From Rhodoglobus sp. (GTDB lineage Bacteria > Actinomycetota > Actinomycetes > Actinomycetales > Microbacteriaceae), in assembly GCA_025463515.1 (NCBI GenBank), contig JAODAQ010000039.1, positions 1-64,000 on the forward strand: a stretch of 64,000 nt of DNA, given 5' to 3'. Below, in pieces: positions 41,808 through 50,747 of this stretch. The notes beneath the pieces are model-generated. The model had not been told where the DNA came from, did not search any database, and saw only the letters and a program-made list of their open reading frames with translations. Numbering within the stretch: position 1 is the first letter of the stretch; each line of letters starts with the position of its first letter. The translations under genes were made by a program, and so were the position numbers.

Positions 41808-42907
41808 TGGCCACGACGACCCGGCGCCGTGCGAGCTTCCACGACCTGACCGTCTCCGCGGTGCGCACGCTGACCGACGACTCGATCGAGGTCTCGTTCA
41901 CGGTGCCGCCCGAGCTCGTCGACGACTACAGCTACGCGCCCGGGCAGTACATCGCGCTGCGCACCACGGTCGAGGGCGACGACGTGCGCCGCAGCTACTC
42001 GATCTGCCAGGCGCCGGTGACCGGCGAGCTCAAGGTCGGCATCAAGCGCGACCTGGGCGGCCTCTTCTCCACCTGGGCGATCGAGAACCTCCGCGCGGGC
42101 ATGCAGCTCGCGGTCATGGTGCCGGAGGGGACGTTCACCTCGCAGCTCGTGGACGGTCCGGCCCACTTCGTGGCCATCGCCGCCGGCTCGGGCATCACCC
42201 CGGTCGTCGCGCTCATCCAGGCGGCGCTCGCGGGGCATCCGGGCAATCGGTTCTCGCTCGTCTACTCGAACCGCACCGCGATGGACACGATGTTCGTCGA
42301 CGAGCTCGCCGACCTGAAGGACCGCTACCCGACCCGACTCGCGCTGTACCACGTGCTCACGCGGGAGCGCCGCAGCTCCGAGCTGCTCTCGGGGCGTCTC
42401 GACGCCGAGAAGATCGGCGGAATCCTCGACCAGCTCGTCTCCCCGAGCGATGTCGACGAGTGGTTCATCTGCGGCCCGTTCGAGCTCGTGCAGCTCGTGC
42501 GAGACACCCTCGCCGAGCGCGGGGTCGCGGCGGGCGACATCCGGTACGAGCTGTTCACGACCGGCAGGCCCGAGCGGCTCGGCGGGCAGTCCGGGCGGCC
42601 GATAGTCGTCGAGGAGGGGCAGGCCGTGCACACCATCAGCTTCCAGCTCGACGGCACCACGGCGACGGTCACGAGCCCGGTGCACAGCAATGAGAGCATC
42701 CTGAATGCCGCTCTCCGCGTGCGCAGCGACGTGCCGTTCGCGTGCGCCGGGGGAGTGTGCGGGACCTGCCGCGCGACCGTGGTCTCTGGCACGGTCGACA
42801 TGGTCGAGAACTACGCGCTCGAGCCGGAGGAGCTTGCGCGCGGGTACGTGCTGACCTGCCAGTCGATCCCGACCAGCGAGTTCGTCGACGTCAACTACGA
42901 CAGCTAG
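41807..42907 (+). CDS. paaE: 1,2-phenylacetyl-CoA epoxidase reductase, subunit E
   Basis: A 366-residue NADPH-dependent reductase: FAD domain (RRSYSICQAP near residue 65), NAD-binding domain (IAAGSGITPVVALIQAAL; EWFICGPFELV) and a C-terminal plant-type [2Fe-2S] ferredoxin domain with CAGGVCGTC and a fourth Cys in LTCQSIP. It delivers electrons to PaaA. Last of the five coupled genes; paaG-like follows after 6 bp. Confidence 0.96.
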   Translation: MATTTRRRASFHDLTVSAVRTLTDDSIEVSFTVPPELVDDYSYAPGQYIALRTTVEGDDVRRSYSICQAPVTGELKVGIKRDLGGLFSTWAIENLRAGMQLAVMVPEGTFTSQLVDGPAHFVAIAAGSGITPVVALIQAALAGHPGNRFSLVYSNRTAMDTMFVDELADLKDRYPTRLALYHVLTRERRSSELLSGRLDAEKIGGILDQLVSPSDVDEWFICGPFELVQLVRDTLAERGVAAGDIRYELFTTGRPERLGGQSGRPIVVEEGQAVHTISFQLDGTTATVTSPVHSNESILNAALRVRSDVPFACAGGVCGTCRATVVSGTVDMVENYALEPEELARGYVLTCQSIPTSEFVDVNYDS

Positions 42908-42913
42908 GACCCC

Positions 42914-43684
42914 ATGAGCATCGACCTGAGCATTGACGGCGCCGTCGCGGAGATCGTCCTCAACGACCCGGCCAAGCTGAACGCGCTGGATGAGGCGGCG
43001 CTCGCCGACCTGTCGGCCGCGTTCACCGAGGCAGCCGCCGCGAAAGTGCGCGCGCTCCTGCTCCGGGGTGAGGGCCGTGCGTTCTGCGTCGGCCGCGATA
43101 TCTCCCACGTCGACCCGCGCACCGACGATGCGACCGCGTACCTCGCGGGCCTCGTCACGCCGCTGCTCCGGAGGATCGACGAGTTCCCGGCGCCCACTTT
43201 CGCGATGGCCACCGGGGCGTGCCTCGGCGTCGGGCTCGGCCTGCTCGTCGCCAGCGACGTGGTCTACGTCGCGGACACGGCGAAGATCGGCTCCCCGTTC
43301 GCCAACCTCGGGGCGATGCTCGACTCCGGCGGCCACTCACTCTTCTACGAGCGGCTCGGCGCGCACCGCACCCTCGACCTCGTCTACACGGCCGAGCTCA
43401 TGAGCGGCGCGGAGGCCGTTGCCGCCGGGCTGTTCAGCCGCGTCGTGCCGGAGGCCGAGCTTCTCGAGTTCACCCGGGAGCGCGTGGCGCGCGTCGCCGC
43501 GGGCCCTCTCGAGTCCTTCCTCGCGAGCAAGCAGCTCGTTCACCGGCTGCGCGACGAGCGCATGGGCCTGTGGCGCTCGATCGACCACGAGAACGTCGTG
43601 CAGGGCCAGCTCTGCGCGTCGTCCGACTACCTCGAGGGCTTCACGGCGTTCCAGGAGAAGCGGAAGCCGGTGTTCGGCAGCTGA
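42914..43684 (+). CDS. paaG: Enoyl-CoA hydratase/isomerase (PaaG-like)
   Basis: A 256-residue crotonase-fold protein, likely the isomerase turning ring-1,2-epoxyphenylacetyl-CoA into oxepin-CoA. Oxyanion segments are FCVGRDISHVD near residue 57 and GACLGVGLGLLVASDVVYVA near 98; the PFANLGAMLDSGGHSLF region contains the Asp expected in isomerase-type members (aspartate rather than glutamate). It follows paaE by six bases, so is part of the same transcript. A generic hydratase cannot be excluded. Confidence 0.85.
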   Translation: MSIDLSIDGAVAEIVLNDPAKLNALDEAALADLSAAFTEAAAAKVRALLLRGEGRAFCVGRDISHVDPRTDDATAYLAGLVTPLLRRIDEFPAPTFAMATGACLGVGLGLLVASDVVYVADTAKIGSPFANLGAMLDSGGHSLFYERLGAHRTLDLVYTAELMSGAEAVAAGLFSRVVPEAELLEFTRERVARVAAGPLESFLASKQLVHRLRDERMGLWRSIDHENVVQGQLCASSDYLEGFTAFQEKRKPVFGS

Positions 43685-43703
43685 CATCCGCTCGGAAGGG
43701 CGG

Positions 43704-44579
43704 CTACCGCACGGGGTCGAGTAGCTCCAAGAGCCGGGGTGCGGATGCCGCAGCGGGGCTGCCGGTGATCGCCGACACCACCCACTGGGGCGTAGAGCCC
43801 GCGGGAAGTCGAACGGAGACAAGGCCCGCCGCGTCGGGCTTGGAGGCGACATGCTCCGGAACGAGCGCGACACCGAGCCCGCGCTGAACCAGGTGGAGCA
43901 GGGTGTGCACGTCATTCACCGTGCAGCGCACGCGCCTGACGACACCTTGTGCATCGCAGGCTGCGTCGTTGAGCGACCGGACTGCCCACGACTCCTGGAA
44001 GTCGATGAAGTCGTGGTCGCGAAGGTCGGCCCAGTCCACCTGGCCCGAACTGGCAACCGGGTGATCGGGCGGGCAGAGCAGTACTACCGGCCAGCGGCCG
44101 AGTTCCGTGCGTGAGACCAGGCTCAGGTGCTCGGTCGTAGCGACGAATGCCACGTCGAGCTCACCCTCGCGCACCTGCGTGACGAGGTCGTGCGAGCCGG
44201 CCTGCGTGAAGTGGATGTCGACCAGCGGATAGCGGCGACGAAACTGCTCGAGAAGAACCGGAAGGTCGACGATACCCAGGCACTGCTCGGCGCCGACGCG
44301 CAAGTGCCCGGACAGCTCGCGAGTAGCGCGAACTACAGCGTCTCGGCCCGCGGTGGCCCCGGCCAGGAGCTGTCGGGCGTGCGGGAGCAGGGCCAATCCA
44401 GCATCAGTGGGCTGGACCCGGCGCGTAGTTCGCGAGAACAGGGCGGTGCCGAGTTCGTCCTCGAGGCCGCGTATCGCCGCGGACAGCCCGGACTGGGACA
44501 CGTTGCAGATCGCTGCTGCACGGGTGAACTGCTGCTCGTCGGCGAGGGCGACCAAGTACTCCATCTGTCGCAGATCCAT
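43704..44579 (-). CDS. LysR-family transcriptional regulator
   Basis: A 291-residue LysR protein: N-terminal helix-turn-helix (LRQMEYLVALADEQQFTRAAAICNVSQSGLSAAIRGLEDELGTALFSRT) and an effector domain with LRVGAEQCLGI and FVATTEHLSLV. It is divergent from an aldo/keto reductase, which it most likely regulates. ATG 44579 follows GGAG with six-base spacing. Local codon use is less GC-extreme than in the paa cluster, a weak hint of separate acquisition. Confidence 0.92.
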   Translation of the reverse strand: MDLRQMEYLVALADEQQFTRAAAICNVSQSGLSAAIRGLEDELGTALFSRTTRRVQPTDAGLALLPHARQLLAGATAGRDAVVRATRELSGHLRVGAEQCLGIVDLPVLLEQFRRRYPLVDIHFTQAGSHDLVTQVREGELDVAFVATTEHLSLVSRTELGRWPVVLLCPPDHPVASSGQVDWADLRDHDFIDFQESWAVRSLNDAACDAQGVVRRVRCTVNDVHTLLHLVQRGLGVALVPEHVASKPDAAGLVSVRLPAGSTPQWVVSAITGSPAAASAPRLLELLDPVR

Positions 44580-44608
44580 TGATCACTCCTGCTTCTCAAT
44601 GCCATCAC

Positions 44609-44631
44609 AACTAACTGTTGGACTTCTAGTT
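44609..44631. promoter_or_regulatory. Candidate LysR site
   Basis: AACTA (44609-44613) and TAGTT (44627-44631) are inverted around a 13-base centre within the 102-bp spacer between the LysR and aldo/keto reductase genes. The spacer is AT-richer than its surroundings. Interrupted dyads of this kind are typical LysR recognition sites. Confidence 0.45.
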
Positions 44632-44681
44632 TGCTGGTTCATATCGTGGGTACGCAACCGAAACCTCTAAGGAACAGAGCT

Positions 44682-45614
44682 ATGAAGAACATCACACTGG
44701 GCACCGACCTGCGAGCACCGAACGTCGTTCTGGGCATCATGCGCATCGCAGACAAGACCGATGACGAGGTGCGCGACCTCGTAAGCACGGCGCGCGACGC
44801 CGGAATCGACTTCATCGACACCGCAGACGTCTACGGGAAGGAGCTGCACGGGAGCGATCGGCGATTCGCGGAGGCACTGCAGCTGACCTCGTCCGAGCGC
44901 TCCGCGCTCACGATCCAGACCAAGTGCGGAATCGTGCGAGAGGGCCCCTACTTCGACTTCTCGTACGAGCACATCATCGAGTCGGTCGAGGGATCTCTCG
45001 CCGCGCTCGAGACCGACTACATCGACATCCTGCTGCTGCACCGGCCTGACGCGCTCGTCGAGCCCGAGGAAGTGGCCCGTGCCTTCGACGAGCTCGAGGC
45101 ATCCGGCAAGGTGCGCGCGTTCGGGGTGTCGAACCACACTCCCCGCCAGATCGACCTCCTTAAGAAGTCGGTGCGGCAACCGATCGTCGCCAATCAGCTC
45201 CAGCTCTCGATCACCCACGCGCCGATCATCACCCAGGGCGTCGCCGCGAACATGCTAGGCGCCGACCAGTCAGCAACCCGCGACGGCGGCGGCATCCTCG
45301 ACTACTGCCGTCTCAACGACATCACCGTGCAGGCCTGGTCGCCGTTCCAAGCGGGCTTCTTCACCGGCGTCTTTCTCGACTCGCCCGAGTACCCCGAGCT
45401 GAACGCCGTGATCGACCGGCTCGCAGCCCAGTACGGCGTGCCGTCGATAGCCATCGCCACCGCGTGGATCACCCGGCACCCTGCGAACATGCAGGTGGTG
45501 CTCGGAACCACGAGTCCCGATCGCGTGGCGGGGGCGGCACAGGGCTCGGACCTGCCCCTCACCCGCGCCGAGTGGTACGAGCTCTTCCGCGCGGCGGGGC
45601 ACCTCGTGCCCTGA
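44682..45614 (+). CDS. Aldo/keto reductase
   Basis: A 310-residue NADPH-dependent oxidoreductase, YdhF/AKR-like. Catalytic Asp and Tyr are in FIDTADVYG near residue 46, Lys in IQTKCG near 83 and His in LLLHRPD near 122; the C terminus holds VVLGTTSPDRVAGA (phosphate binding). ATG 44682 follows AAGGAACAG; the track start at 44631 overlaps the candidate LysR site. Typical substrates are aldehydes and sugars; the specific one is unknown. Confidence 0.9.
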   Translation: MKNITLGTDLRAPNVVLGIMRIADKTDDEVRDLVSTARDAGIDFIDTADVYGKELHGSDRRFAEALQLTSSERSALTIQTKCGIVREGPYFDFSYEHIIESVEGSLAALETDYIDILLLHRPDALVEPEEVARAFDELEASGKVRAFGVSNHTPRQIDLLKKSVRQPIVANQLQLSITHAPIITQGVAANMLGADQSATRDGGGILDYCRLNDITVQAWSPFQAGFFTGVFLDSPEYPELNAVIDRLAAQYGVPSIAIATAWITRHPANMQVVLGTTSPDRVAGAAQGSDLPLTRAEWYELFRAAGHLVP

Positions 45615-45652
45615 GTGCCGTATGGGAGCGACGGCTCTTGTGCGTGGCGTCC

Positions 45653-45678
45653 ACTATCAGTACATTTGTACTGATAGT
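45653..45678. promoter_or_regulatory. TetR operator palindrome
   Basis: ACTATCAGTAC ATTT GTACTGATAGT: perfect 11-bp arms around a 4-base spacer, 11 bp upstream of the TetR start codon at 45690. Its AT content stands out. Almost certainly the autoregulatory operator of the TetR/terpene-cyclase-like/hydroxylase operon. Confidence 0.85.
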
Positions 45679-45689
45679 TAGGAACAAGT

Positions 45690-46304
45690 GTGGAAACTGG
45701 ACAGGACGGCAGGCTTGCGCGCGGTTCCGCGCGACGTGCCCTCCTGCTCGACGCTGCCGTGGGGGTAGTCGCCCGCACGGGCTCCGGCTCCTTGACCCAC
45801 AGGGCTGTCGCATCCGAGGCGGGCGTCTCCGTCGCCTCCGTTTCGTACCACTTCCCCTCGATCGGAGACTTGCGGCGAGAGACTCTGACGCACGCCGGAT
45901 CGGGTGTCGGCCTGGAGCTTGCAGGCTTGGTCCGGTCCGATTCAGTACAGGTCGATGACATCCCGGAGATCTGCGCCGCATACGCGGTGCGCCTCGTGGT
46001 CGAGCGGCGCGTCGAGACAACGGCGGTGTTCGAGCTGATCGTCGCGGCTGCGCACGACGAGGACCTCCGGCCGGTGGTCGCCTTCTACCACGGGATGCTC
46101 GCAGACCTGCTCGCGCCCTACGAAGGAGATCGGGGCAGGGCGGCGGCGGTAGCCGCGGCCATCCAGGGCCTGGTGCTGGTGCACATGGTCAGTCCCTTTC
46201 CCGCCCAGCCCAGCGAGCTGGGGGAGGCCGTCGGCGACCTCATCCGCCGCTACCGGGCGCACGATCCCGCCGATCGCGAAAGTTCGGGCGAGCGTCGCAT
46301 CTAG
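45690..46304 (+). CDS. TetR-family regulator
   Basis: A 204-residue TetR protein with the helix-turn-helix TGSGSLTHRAVASEAGVSVASVSYHFPSIGDLRRETL at residues 30-66. GTG 45690 lies 12 bases after the end of the palindromic operator, behind AGGAACAA. A 17-bp gap leads to the membrane protein gene, so regulator, membrane protein and hydroxylase are probably one transcript under autorepression. The effector is unknown; the enzyme pair suggests a prenylated or aromatic compound. Confidence 0.88.
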   Translation: METGQDGRLARGSARRALLLDAAVGVVARTGSGSLTHRAVASEAGVSVASVSYHFPSIGDLRRETLTHAGSGVGLELAGLVRSDSVQVDDIPEICAAYAVRLVVERRVETTAVFELIVAAAHDEDLRPVVAFYHGMLADLLAPYEGDRGRAAAVAAAIQGLVLVHMVSPFPAQPSELGEAVGDLIRRYRAHDPADRESSGERRI

Positions 46305-46321
46305 AGAACCAGGAGAACCCC

Positions 46322-46963
46322 ATGCAACTCTTCCTCACCATCGTCAGCGGTCTCGCGTGGACGATCGTCTACATCGAGTCGATCCGTCTCGGCTTCAAGC
46401 ACAAGACCTACGCCATGCCCGTTGCGGTGCTCGGGCTGAACATCGCCTGGGAGACGATCTACGGAATCCACGGCCTGAGCGAGTCGATCGACGCCCAGAC
46501 GATCATCAACCTGCTCTGGGCGGCGGCCGACGTCGTGATCGTCTACACCTTCTTCCGCTTCGGCCGCTCGGAGCTGCCGAAGTTCGTGACCCGCCCGCTC
46601 TTCATCGGCTGGGGTGTCGTGATCTTCGGCACCGCCTACGCCGTGCAGGCGCTGTTCATCGCCGAGTTCGGATGGATGGACGGTGCCCGCTACTCCGCGT
46701 TCCTGCAGAACCTGCTGATGTCCGGACTGTTCATCGCGATGCTGGTAGTGCGCCGGAGCACTCGGGGCCAGTCCCTAGTGATCGCGGTCGCCAAGTGGCT
46801 GGGCACCCTCGCTCCCACCATCCTCATCGGAGTACTGGGCAACCTGCCGTTCATCATCGGGATCGGGCTGCTGTGCAGCGTGTTCGACCTGATCTACATA
46901 GGCATGCTGTGGTGGGCGAAGAGGAACCCGGCGGCGCTCTCTGCAGACCTCGCACGCGCATGA
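46322..46963 (+). CDS. Integral membrane terpene-cyclase-like protein (PaxB/Pyr4 type)
   Basis: A 213-residue protein with about seven membrane helices and almost no loops. The N-terminal block LAWTIVYIESIRLGFKHKTYAMPV...LGLNIAWETIYG and the C-terminal LLCSVFDLIYIGMLWW resemble the integral membrane terpene cyclases of meroterpenoid and indole-diterpene pathways (Pyr4, PaxB), including the acidic residues thought to protonate the epoxide/olefin (here Glu44 in NIAWE and an Asp in the last helix). Its operon partner is a FAD hydroxylase, as in such biosynthetic clusters, but no prenyltransferase is nearby. ATG 46322 follows CCAGGAGAA. The family call is from motif memory and needs a search. Confidence 0.6.
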   Translation: MQLFLTIVSGLAWTIVYIESIRLGFKHKTYAMPVAVLGLNIAWETIYGIHGLSESIDAQTIINLLWAAADVVIVYTFFRFGRSELPKFVTRPLFIGWGVVIFGTAYAVQALFIAEFGWMDGARYSAFLQNLLMSGLFIAMLVVRRSTRGQSLVIAVAKWLGTLAPTILIGVLGNLPFIIGIGLLCSVFDLIYIGMLWWAKRNPAALSADLARA

Positions 46964-48468
46964 CAGCTGTCGACGTCCTGATCGCGGGCGCGGGCCCCAC
47001 CGGTTCTGCGCTGGCGCTGGACCTGGTCAGGCGCGGGCTCTCGGTCCGGCTGATCGACAAGGCCGATCAGGCCTTCACCGGATCGCGCGCGAAGGGCGTG
47101 CAGCCCCGCACGCAGGAGGTGTTCGACGATCTCGGCGTGCTAGCGGATGCCCGTGCGATGGGTGGCGCGTACCCTCTGGCGGGCATCCATCTCGGGCCTG
47201 TCGTGATCCCGTGGCGCATGCAGCGACAGTCGAAGGCGACGAACGACGTGCCGTACCCGAACATCCTTCTCCTGCCCCAGTCGCGAACCGACGCTGTCTT
47301 GCATCGCGCCCTCGCGCGCGTCGGGATGATCCCCGAGTTCGGCGCAGCGCTCGAGAGGTTCGAACAGGATGAAACCGGAGTCACGTCACATCTGAGCACC
47401 GGCGAGACCGTCAGGTCGCGCTATCTTGTCGGGGCGGATGGCGGCGGCAGCACCGTGCGTCGCGGTGCGGGCATCACCTTCACGGGGTCGACGGACTCAG
47501 ACGATCGCACCTTGATCGTCGACGCCTCGATCGACGGCCTCTCGCGGAGGTACTGGCACATGTGGCCCAAGTCGGGGGGCCGCGCCGTGGCGGCGTGTCC
47601 GCTGCCGCACGGCGACCAGTTCCAGCTCATGATGCGATTGACTCCCGAAGAAGACGTCGATCTGGACGAGGGTGCGCTCGCCGAGCGCTTCCGGGCCCAG
47701 ACCGGCTACCCGCTGCGAGACGTGACCTGGACATCCGTGTTCCGGCCCAACGTGCGCCTGGTCGAGCACTACCGGGCAGGCCGCGTGCTCCTGGCGGGCG
47801 ACGCAGCCCACGTGCACACTCCGGCGGGGGCACAGGGGCTCAACACCGGGGTGCAAGATGCCAACAACCTCGGCTGGAAGCTGGGGCAGGTACTCGCGGG
47901 CGCTCCCGAGGGCCTGCTCGACAGCTACGAGGCCGAACGGCGCCCCGTCGCCGCCCAGGTGCTGGGCCGGTCGAGCGAGCTGTACAAGGGAGTCGAGCGG
48001 GGCGGTGTGGGCGGATTGCGCCGAGGAGACGAGGAGCGCCAGCTCTCCCTGACCTATCGCGGCGGCCCGCTCGCGGCCAAGGGCTCGCAGGCGACGGCTA
48101 CCCTTCACGTCGGCGACCGGGCTCCCGACGCCCTGTGCGCCGGTGTATCAGTGGCCAGCCTCTTCGACGCCTTCCGGGGTCCGCACTTCACGCTGCTGGT
48201 CTTCGGCGAGATCGCGCGCGCCGACATCGCGGGGCTTCGCTGGCCGGATGCCGGAGCCCAGCTGCACACGTACGCCGTGCACGATCGCGGCGAGCCGGCG
48301 GGAGGCGTCGTAGTGGACCGAACCGGCGAGCTTCGCGCCCGTTACGGGATAGCCGGTGACGCCGTGGTGCTCGTGCGCCCGGACGGCTATATCGGGGCGA
48401 TCGGCACCGGGCAGTGGTCGAGCATTCTCGAGTCGGCCCGAGAGCGCCTGGCGCCCGCAGGACGCTGA
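46960..48468 (+). CDS. FAD-dependent aromatic hydroxylase (PHBH/RebC-like)
   Basis: A 502-residue group A flavin monooxygenase: FAD motif DVLIAGAGPTGSALALDLVRRGLSV, the RSRYLVGADGGGSTVR motif near residue 160 and RVLLAGDAAHVHTPAGAQGLNTGVQDANNLGWKL near 285, followed by the thioredoxin-like C-terminal domain of the phenol hydroxylase/RdmE branch. ATG overlaps the previous stop by four bases. Members hydroxylate or epoxidise aromatic or polyketide-like substrates. Pairing with a membrane terpene cyclase-like gene hints at an epoxidation-cyclisation or ring modification step. Confidence 0.9.
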   Translation: MTAVDVLIAGAGPTGSALALDLVRRGLSVRLIDKADQAFTGSRAKGVQPRTQEVFDDLGVLADARAMGGAYPLAGIHLGPVVIPWRMQRQSKATNDVPYPNILLLPQSRTDAVLHRALARVGMIPEFGAALERFEQDETGVTSHLSTGETVRSRYLVGADGGGSTVRRGAGITFTGSTDSDDRTLIVDASIDGLSRRYWHMWPKSGGRAVAACPLPHGDQFQLMMRLTPEEDVDLDEGALAERFRAQTGYPLRDVTWTSVFRPNVRLVEHYRAGRVLLAGDAAHVHTPAGAQGLNTGVQDANNLGWKLGQVLAGAPEGLLDSYEAERRPVAAQVLGRSSELYKGVERGGVGGLRRGDEERQLSLTYRGGPLAAKGSQATATLHVGDRAPDALCAGVSVASLFDAFRGPHFTLLVFGEIARADIAGLRWPDAGAQLHTYAVHDRGEPAGGVVVDRTGELRARYGIAGDAVVLVRPDGYIGAIGTGQWSSILESARERLAPAGR

Positions 48469-48507
48469 ACCACCACGTACGCTGGACCCACCAGCGAAAG
48501 GATGCAC

Positions 48508-48753
48508 ATGCCTGACTACGCCTTCGGAGGCCCGGCCGACATCGACCGCGCGATCGGATTCCTCGTGCAGCTCGACAACGAGCAGCGCAACGCCCTCGCC
48601 GTGCTAGAGATCGACGACGCTCTCGCCGAGCTGCAGCGCGAGTTCGAGAAGTCGTCGGCCGATGCTTCGTACCGCCCGGACAACGACTTCATCGCGCGCC
48701 TGAGTGGCTACCTCGAGATGGCCGACGACAGCGAGAACGAAAAACTGGCCTGA
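48508..48753 (+). CDS. Small acidic hypothetical protein
   Basis: An 81-residue acidic, helical protein (PADIDRAIGFLVQLDNEQRNALAVLEIDDALAELQREFEKS) without a recognised domain. GAAAGG precedes ATG 48508 by six bases; ATG 48502 is a less well-spaced alternative. Its coding bias matches the genome, so I think it is real. It could be a small dimeric regulator or partner protein. Confidence 0.65.
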   Translation: MPDYAFGGPADIDRAIGFLVQLDNEQRNALAVLEIDDALAELQREFEKSSADASYRPDNDFIARLSGYLEMADDSENEKLA

Positions 48754-48822
48754 CGCGCGGCCAGACGGCGAGCGTATCGTGGGGATCACCGAGCTCGATC
48801 CCACCGACGCAAGGAGCGCCTC

Positions 48823-49530
48823 ATGGCCGATTCACCCTCTGTAGTCCTCGTGCACGGAGCCTTCGCAGATGCGAGCGGCTATGCCGGGGTCATCCGCGAA
48901 CTCGAATCCTCGGGCATCACCGTCTACGCGCCGGCCAACCCGCTGCGCAGCCTGACGGTCGACGCCGATTCGATCGCGGCCTTCGTCGCCGCGATCCCCG
49001 GGCCGGTCGTGCTCGTGGGCCACTCCTACGGCGGCGCCGTCATCACCCAGGCCGGTGACCTGCCCAACGTCACGGCGCTCGTGTACATCGCCGCGTTCGG
49101 GCCGGACATCGGGGAGAGCGCGCTGAGCGTGCAGGAGCCGTTCCCGCCGTCGGCGCTCGCGACGAGCGCGCGGCCCACGGCCTACGACGCGGTCGGCAGC
49201 CCGGGCGGTCCCGAGATCTACATCGACCGCGCGCAGTTCGCCGCGACGTTCTGCGCCGACCTGCCCGCCGAGGAGGCCGCCGTCATGGCCGTCACGCAGC
49301 GGGCCATTGCGGCCGCGGCGCTGGGCGAGCCGGCGACCAAGGCCGCCTGGAAGACGAAGCCCTCGTGGTTCCTGGTCGCCGCCGACGACCACGCCATCAA
49401 CCCCGACGCCGAGCGGTTCATGGCGAAGCGCATGAACGCGACGACCGTCGAGGTCGCCGCGTCGCACGTCGTGTTCATCTCGCAGCCGAAGGCGACCGCA
49501 GACCTCATCCGGGCGGCGATCGCCGGGTAG
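48823..49530 (+). CDS. Alpha/beta hydrolase
   Basis: A 235-residue cytoplasmic hydrolase of the EstC/pyrethroid-hydrolase-like group: oxyanion segment VVLVHGAFADASGY, nucleophile elbow GHSYGGAV near residue 67, acid DDHAINPDAER and a C-terminal His in ASHVVFISQPKA. AAGGAGCG precedes the ATG. Genes of this type are frequent in actinobacteria and act on small esters; no substrate can be given. Convergent with the membrane-protein pair (one base apart). Confidence 0.88.
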   Translation: MADSPSVVLVHGAFADASGYAGVIRELESSGITVYAPANPLRSLTVDADSIAAFVAAIPGPVVLVGHSYGGAVITQAGDLPNVTALVYIAAFGPDIGESALSVQEPFPPSALATSARPTAYDAVGSPGGPEIYIDRAQFAATFCADLPAEEAAVMAVTQRAIAAAALGEPATKAAWKTKPSWFLVAADDHAINPDAERFMAKRMNATTVEVAASHVVFISQPKATADLIRAAIAG

Positions 49531-49531
49531 C

Positions 49532-50212
49532 TCAGAGTAGGACGAGCACTCCGACCGCCACGAGCCAGGCCGACCAGGCGATGTAGGCGATCGGGGTGAC
49601 CGCTCCCGCGAGCTTCCACCCGTTCCGCTCGAACGGCCCGACGAACTCGAGTGAGCACGCCGCCAGGACGGCGCCGATCACGATGCCCGCGGTGCCGAGC
49701 CACCACGGCAGTGCGCCGGACTGCACGATCGCGACGCCCACGAGAGCACTCCACGCGCCGGTGAAGAGGTAGCCGAGGTGCTCGCCGACCGCGACCCCGA
49801 GGTAGCGGTTGAACGACTGGAAGACGATCTCGATCGCCTCGGCGCGCGCGGGGGAGGCGTGCTCGGCCTCGCGCGCCAGGTACGGCACGAGGAACGGCCA
49901 GCGCACGAGGCCGAGGAACTGCACCAGCGCGGCCAGCACTCCCACGGCCGTCGTGACGGTGAGGAGCGTGGCATCCGCCCCCCGCAGTTCGCCGGAGAGC
50001 AGGACGACCGCGGGTGCGAACGCGACTGCCGAGAACGCGAAGGCCCACCACAGCAGCACCAGCCGTGAGCCGCCGGCACGGAATCGGGCGAGCACCTCGC
50101 TCGTGGGCTTGCGCAGGATGTCCGGGTAGCCGAAGACGGCGGCGAGTGCGGCGAACGCGACGTTGAACGCGATCGGCAGGGCGATGAGCAGGATGCCCGT
50201 GGCGAGCGTCAC
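49532..50212 (-). CDS. DUF4386-like membrane protein
   Basis: A 226-residue protein with about six membrane helices, the first at residues 5-27. The order of helices and motifs such as YPDILRKPTSEVLARFRAGG and LVRWPFLVPYL...FNRYLGVAVGEHLGYLFTGAW resembles DUF4386-type proteins. Function unknown. GTG start overlaps the preceding gene (GTGA), so the two membrane proteins are coupled. Confidence 0.75.
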   Translation of the reverse strand: MTLATGILLIALPIAFNVAFAALAAVFGYPDILRKPTSEVLARFRAGGSRLVLLWWAFAFSAVAFAPAVVLLSGELRGADATLLTVTTAVGVLAALVQFLGLVRWPFLVPYLAREAEHASPARAEAIEIVFQSFNRYLGVAVGEHLGYLFTGAWSALVGVAIVQSGALPWWLGTAGIVIGAVLAACSLEFVGPFERNGWKLAGAVTPIAYIAWSAWLVAVGVLVLL

Positions 50213-50730
50213 GCGGCAACCGCCTCAGCGCGCGCGGGGCGACGACCCAGCAGCCCCCGCAGCGCGAGGCCGGTGGCGACGGTCACGAGAGCCGCGCCGC
50301 TGAGGCCGAAGGTGGCGAAGCCGCGCTGCTCGTCGACGATCACGAGCGCGCTGACCACCCAGCCCGCGGCCCAGCTCGCGCCGACGACGAGCGGCCAGGC
50401 CCACGTGCGAAGTAGCGCGGCCTGCGCGCCGCCGACGACCGCGCCGGCGATCGCGCCGAGGAGGGCGAGGCTGCCGAGGTCGGTGGCACCGCCGGTGACG
50501 AGAGCGGCGAGCGCGAGACCGAGTGCCATGCCCGCGGCGGTGACCGGGATCCACAGCGGGGACACGCGCGGGCGCAGCGCGAGCCACTGCGCGGTGCCGA
50601 TGACGGCCCCGGCGATGAGGCCGGCGAGGGCGGCCCAGCCGGGGCCGTCGGTCGTGCTCGCGACTTGGATGGCGAGGAGGCCTCCGAGGGGGAAGCCGAC
50701 GACGGTGGGGATCCATCTGAGGAAGGACAA
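50209..50730 (-). CDS. Small polytopic membrane protein
   Basis: A 173-residue protein from TTG 50730 (LSFLRWIPTVVGFPLGGLLAI), which has GGAG six bases upstream. The track start ATG 50769 adds 13 residues, but that segment consists of repeated ACGTAC operator-like DNA and has no Shine-Dalgarno. About six helices with Gly/Ala-rich packing and a tandem look (GLIAGAVIGTAQWLAL / GAIAGAVVGGAQAALL), suggesting an internal duplication. Function unknown. It precedes and is coupled to the DUF4386-like gene. Confidence 0.7.
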   Translation of the reverse strand: MSFLRWIPTVVGFPLGGLLAIQVASTTDGPGWAALAGLIAGAVIGTAQWLALRPRVSPLWIPVTAAGMALGLALAALVTGGATDLGSLALLGAIAGAVVGGAQAALLRTWAWPLVVGASWAAGWVVSALVIVDEQRGFATFGLSGAALVTVATGLALRGLLGRRPARAEAVAA

Positions 50731-50747
50731 GGGGAGCTCCGATTCTC

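Noticed and set aside
43704-48468. Genomic island
   Set aside because: Slightly lower GC and relaxed codon use were noticed, but there is no integrase, attachment site or tRNA border.
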